Source of the DNA: Mesorhizobium sp. BR1-1-16
Lineage (GTDB): Bacteria; Pseudomonadota; Alphaproteobacteria; Rhizobiales; Kaistiaceae
Direction of reading: 5' to 3'
DNA length: 64,000 bases
NCBI RefSeq assembly: GCF_020165495.1
Contig: NZ_JAIUIE010000002.1
Location: forward strand, 496,001-560,000
Of the stretch, positions 62,423 through 64,000 are shown piece by piece. The stretch's first letter is position 1. Every line of letters starts with the position of its first letter. A program made the translations under genes and the position numbers. The notes under the pieces were generated by a model. It was not told where the DNA came from. It made no database searches and saw nothing but the letters and a program-made list of their open reading frames with translations.

Positions 62423-62593
62423 TGTGGTCCCCGCCCGCTGTACTGCCACCCCTGAGGCAGGAAGCAGGTCGGCATTCCGCGCCTGATGCGAACTGCCGAT
62501 CGTGATCCCATATCCCGCCCCGCGGGGATTGTCATTCCCGGACCTTACCCTTCGTGGCGCCGCGGGCGAATGACCCGTGCCAATGAGAGCAGC

Positions 62594-63097
62594 ATGACCT
62601 TTTCAGCCTATGACGTCACTATTCCCGTGTTCGAGCGCGGTTTCGCCAACCTCTCCGCCATTCTCGACAAGGGCGTCGCTTTTGCGGAAGCTGGCGGCCT
62701 CGACCCGTCCGATCTGGTCGAAGCGCGCCTGATCGCCGACATGGACCCGCTGCGCGCACAGGTGCAGCGCGCCAGCGACACCGCCAAGGCCTGCGTCGCG
62801 CGCCTGGCCGGCATCACGGCGCCGAGCTTTGCCGATGAGGAGACGACCTTCCCCGAACTCCAGTCACGCATTGCGAGGACGCTGGACTTTCTCCGGACCG
62901 TCGACCAGGCGGCGCTCGCCGGTGCAGAAGATCGCACGGTCGTGCTGCGTAGCCGCGCCGGCGAAAAGCAGTTCGTCGGTCGCGATTATATCTTCCAGCA
63001 CGCGGTGCCCAACTTCTTCTTCCACGTGACCACCGCCTACGACATCCTGCGTCACAAGGGTGTCCCGATCGGCAAGCGCGATTATCTGGGCTTCTGA
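62594..63097 (+). CDS. DUF1993 family protein
   Basis: The 167-residue helical protein starts 'MTFSAYDVTIPVFERGFANLSAILDKG' and has 'FLRTVDQAALAGAEDR', 'QHAVPNFFFHVTTAYDILRHKGVPIGKRDYLG', the DUF1993 signature. The family resembles DinB-like four-helix bundles; function unknown. A GAGAG-type ribosome site precedes ATG 62594. It is divergent from the transglutaminase-like gene, 171 bp between starts. Confidence 0.9.
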   Translation: MTFSAYDVTIPVFERGFANLSAILDKGVAFAEAGGLDPSDLVEARLIADMDPLRAQVQRASDTAKACVARLAGITAPSFADEETTFPELQSRIARTLDFLRTVDQAALAGAEDRTVVLRSRAGEKQFVGRDYIFQHAVPNFFFHVTTAYDILRHKGVPIGKRDYLGF

Positions 63098-63139
63098 TCG
63101 CGTCGGCCGGCTCGGCCCGCTGCGGCGCAGAAAAGGCAA

Positions 63140-63167
63140 CGGCCCCCTCCCGGGCAGGAGGGGGCCG
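63140..63167. terminator. Convergent hairpin after DUF1993 gene
   Basis: Perfect stem CGGCCCCCTCC (63140-63150) and GGAGGGGGCCG (63157-63167) with a 6-nt loop, 43 bp after the DUF1993 stop and 62 bp before the Spy-like stop. No T-tract follows; probable shared terminator. Confidence 0.6.
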
Positions 63168-63228
63168 CCACATTCCTGACTGTCAACCGGGCCGTGGGGC
63201 GGTAGCTGGTTGACGTTCCGTCAGGAAT

Positions 63229-63999
63229 TTACTGTGCAGGCGCTTCAGGCGCCTCATCGGGTTCGCCGGGACCGTCCGGCATCGCTTCAGGGCCGGCCTG
63301 ATCGGGACCGCCACCATCGGCGGGGCTCATCATCGCCGGGCCGTGATCGGCGGGCCCGAAGGCATCCGGACCATGCGGGCCGGGACCGTGGTCCCAGCCA
63401 CCTCGGCCCATCGGGCCCATGCCCATCATCCCGCCACCCATCATCCCGCGGTGCATCGGGCCGCGGCCTTCAGGCATGGGGCCGCGCATTGGCGGGTGCG
63501 GAAAGAGGCTGATCGTGGCGAGCCGTTCAAGCTGCTGCGGCGAAAGCTTGGCGCGAAGCGCCGTGATGGCCTCAAGCAGCGTGTCGGCCTTGGCGGCCCG
63601 GTCCTTCATCCGCCGTGCAATCTCCTCCTGACGCGCAAAGGCCCTATCCGCGCCGGCATCGGCAGGGGCTGGCATGGGAGGCGCCGGCGGCGGCGTGAAC
63701 AGATCGATCAGCGCGCTCGTATAGTCGCGCCAGGCGTCGAGCTGGTCGCTCTTGATGCCGATCAGCGTCTCGGCTGCGGCCAGGCGTTCGGCCAGGCGCA
63801 GGCTCCATTCGGGCGCTCCAGGGCGCTGTCCGGGCGGGCGCATCGGATGCCAGCCGGCCTTGTCGCCGCCCGGCTGCGGCATCGGCGCCATGGTCGCGCT
63901 GCCTGGCTTTGGTGCCGGCGGGGCCTGATCGCCGGTCACCGCCAAGGCGGGTGCGCTCATGATGAGCAGCGTTCCGATCGCTAATGATAGGCGTTTCAT
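63229..63999 (-). CDS. Spy/CpxP (LTXXQ)-like periplasmic protein
   Basis: The 256-residue protein has a signal peptide (about 1-20, 'SAPALA-V'), a Pro-rich linker, and a helical core with 'WSLRLAERLAAAETLIGIKSDQLDAWRDYTSAL' and the motif 'LRAKLSPQQLERLATI' that resembles LTXXQ of Spy/CpxP chaperones. The last 85 residues are rich in Gly, Met, His and Pro ('GMMGGGMMGMGPMG'), which could bind metal. The start is at 63999, one base from the window edge, so upstream regulation cannot be seen. Confidence 0.8.
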   Translation of the reverse strand: MKRLSLAIGTLLIMSAPALAVTGDQAPPAPKPGSATMAPMPQPGGDKAGWHPMRPPGQRPGAPEWSLRLAERLAAAETLIGIKSDQLDAWRDYTSALIDLFTPPPAPPMPAPADAGADRAFARQEEIARRMKDRAAKADTLLEAITALRAKLSPQQLERLATISLFPHPPMRGPMPEGRGPMHRGMMGGGMMGMGPMGRGGWDHGPGPHGPDAFGPADHGPAMMSPADGGGPDQAGPEAMPDGPGEPDEAPEAPAQ

Positions 64000-64000
64000 A

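Noticed and set aside
1-64000. tRNA or rRNA genes, insertion sequences, integrases, CRISPR arrays or defence genes
   Set aside because: None recognised by eye on either strand; a tRNA scan would be the decisive check for the former.

Overview
The window is a high-GC (roughly two-thirds G+C by eye) bacterial chromosome segment. It most resembles an alphaproteobacterium of the order Hyphomicrobiales (Rhizobiales): ClpS next to ClpA, a cobG-M type aerobic cobalamin cluster with CobE, a NAD-dependent soluble formate dehydrogenase (fds), MocD/MocE-type rhizopine genes, an FtsK without membrane segments, and a textbook EcfG (general stress sigma factor) promoter. Genus cannot be fixed from sequence alone. 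No insertion sequence, prophage, CRISPR array, rRNA or tRNA gene was recognised; most of it reads as ordinary chromosomal housekeeping and catabolic DNA.

Layout. 1-3.5 kb: end of an AI-2E family membrane protein, then clpA and clpS. 3.6-12.8 kb: cobalamin (corrin ring) genes on alternating strands: cobB, cbiD, cobM-cobE-cobL, cobK, cobJ-cobI-cobH-cobG; cbiD is present and cobF is not seen. 12.8-14.2 kb: uronate isomerase. 14.3-20.3 kb: fdsG-fdsB-fdsA-fdhD-fdsD, a complete Mo/W NAD-formate dehydrogenase operon with overlapping genes. 20.3-24.5 kb: an aldose-epimerase-like protein, a flavin reductase, two small secreted proteins, an unrecognised double winged-helix-like protein, and a two-gene stress operon (DUF892 and a small basic protein) behind an EcfG promoter. 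24.6-30.9 kb: a GntR-controlled carbohydrate operon (regulator, SIS sugar-phosphate protein, binding protein, two permeases, FGGY kinase) lacking its ABC ATPase. 30.9-33.7 kb: VOC protein, then gcdH with a CaiB-type CoA-transferase (glutarate use). 33.8-37.7 kb: mocD-mocE-mocF-like monooxygenase system divergent from a LacI regulator. 37.7-42.4 kb: MHS-type transporter and ftsK. 42.7-47.3 kb: DUF805 protein, then an AcoR-like sigma-54 activator divergent from an aldehyde dehydrogenase and DUF779 pair. 47.4-52.5 kb: SHOCT protein, soluble transhydrogenase, CDP-diacylglycerol pyrophosphatase, DUF6790 protein, and a SulP anion transporter with a hairpin-rich leader. 53-59.2 kb: tamA-tamB. 59.3-62.4 kb: an operon of transglutaminase-like protein, glutaminase and a GltS glutamate carrier. 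62.6-64 kb: DUF1993 protein and a Spy/CpxP-like periplasmic protein.

Many operons show ATGA or GTGA start/stop overlaps, indicating translational coupling (cobL-cobE-cobM, cobH-cobI-cobJ, fdsG-fdsB, the two ABC permeases, transglutaminase-glutaminase). The most informative regulatory signals are the EcfG promoter, tandem GntR operators, paired palindromes between mocD and the LacI gene, a perfect palindrome upstream of the AcoR-like gene, an attenuator-like hairpin inside the sugar ABC operon and the SulP leader. I did not find a clearly undescribed multi-gene system; the nearest candidates are the transglutaminase-glutaminase-GltS operon and the SulP leader RNA.
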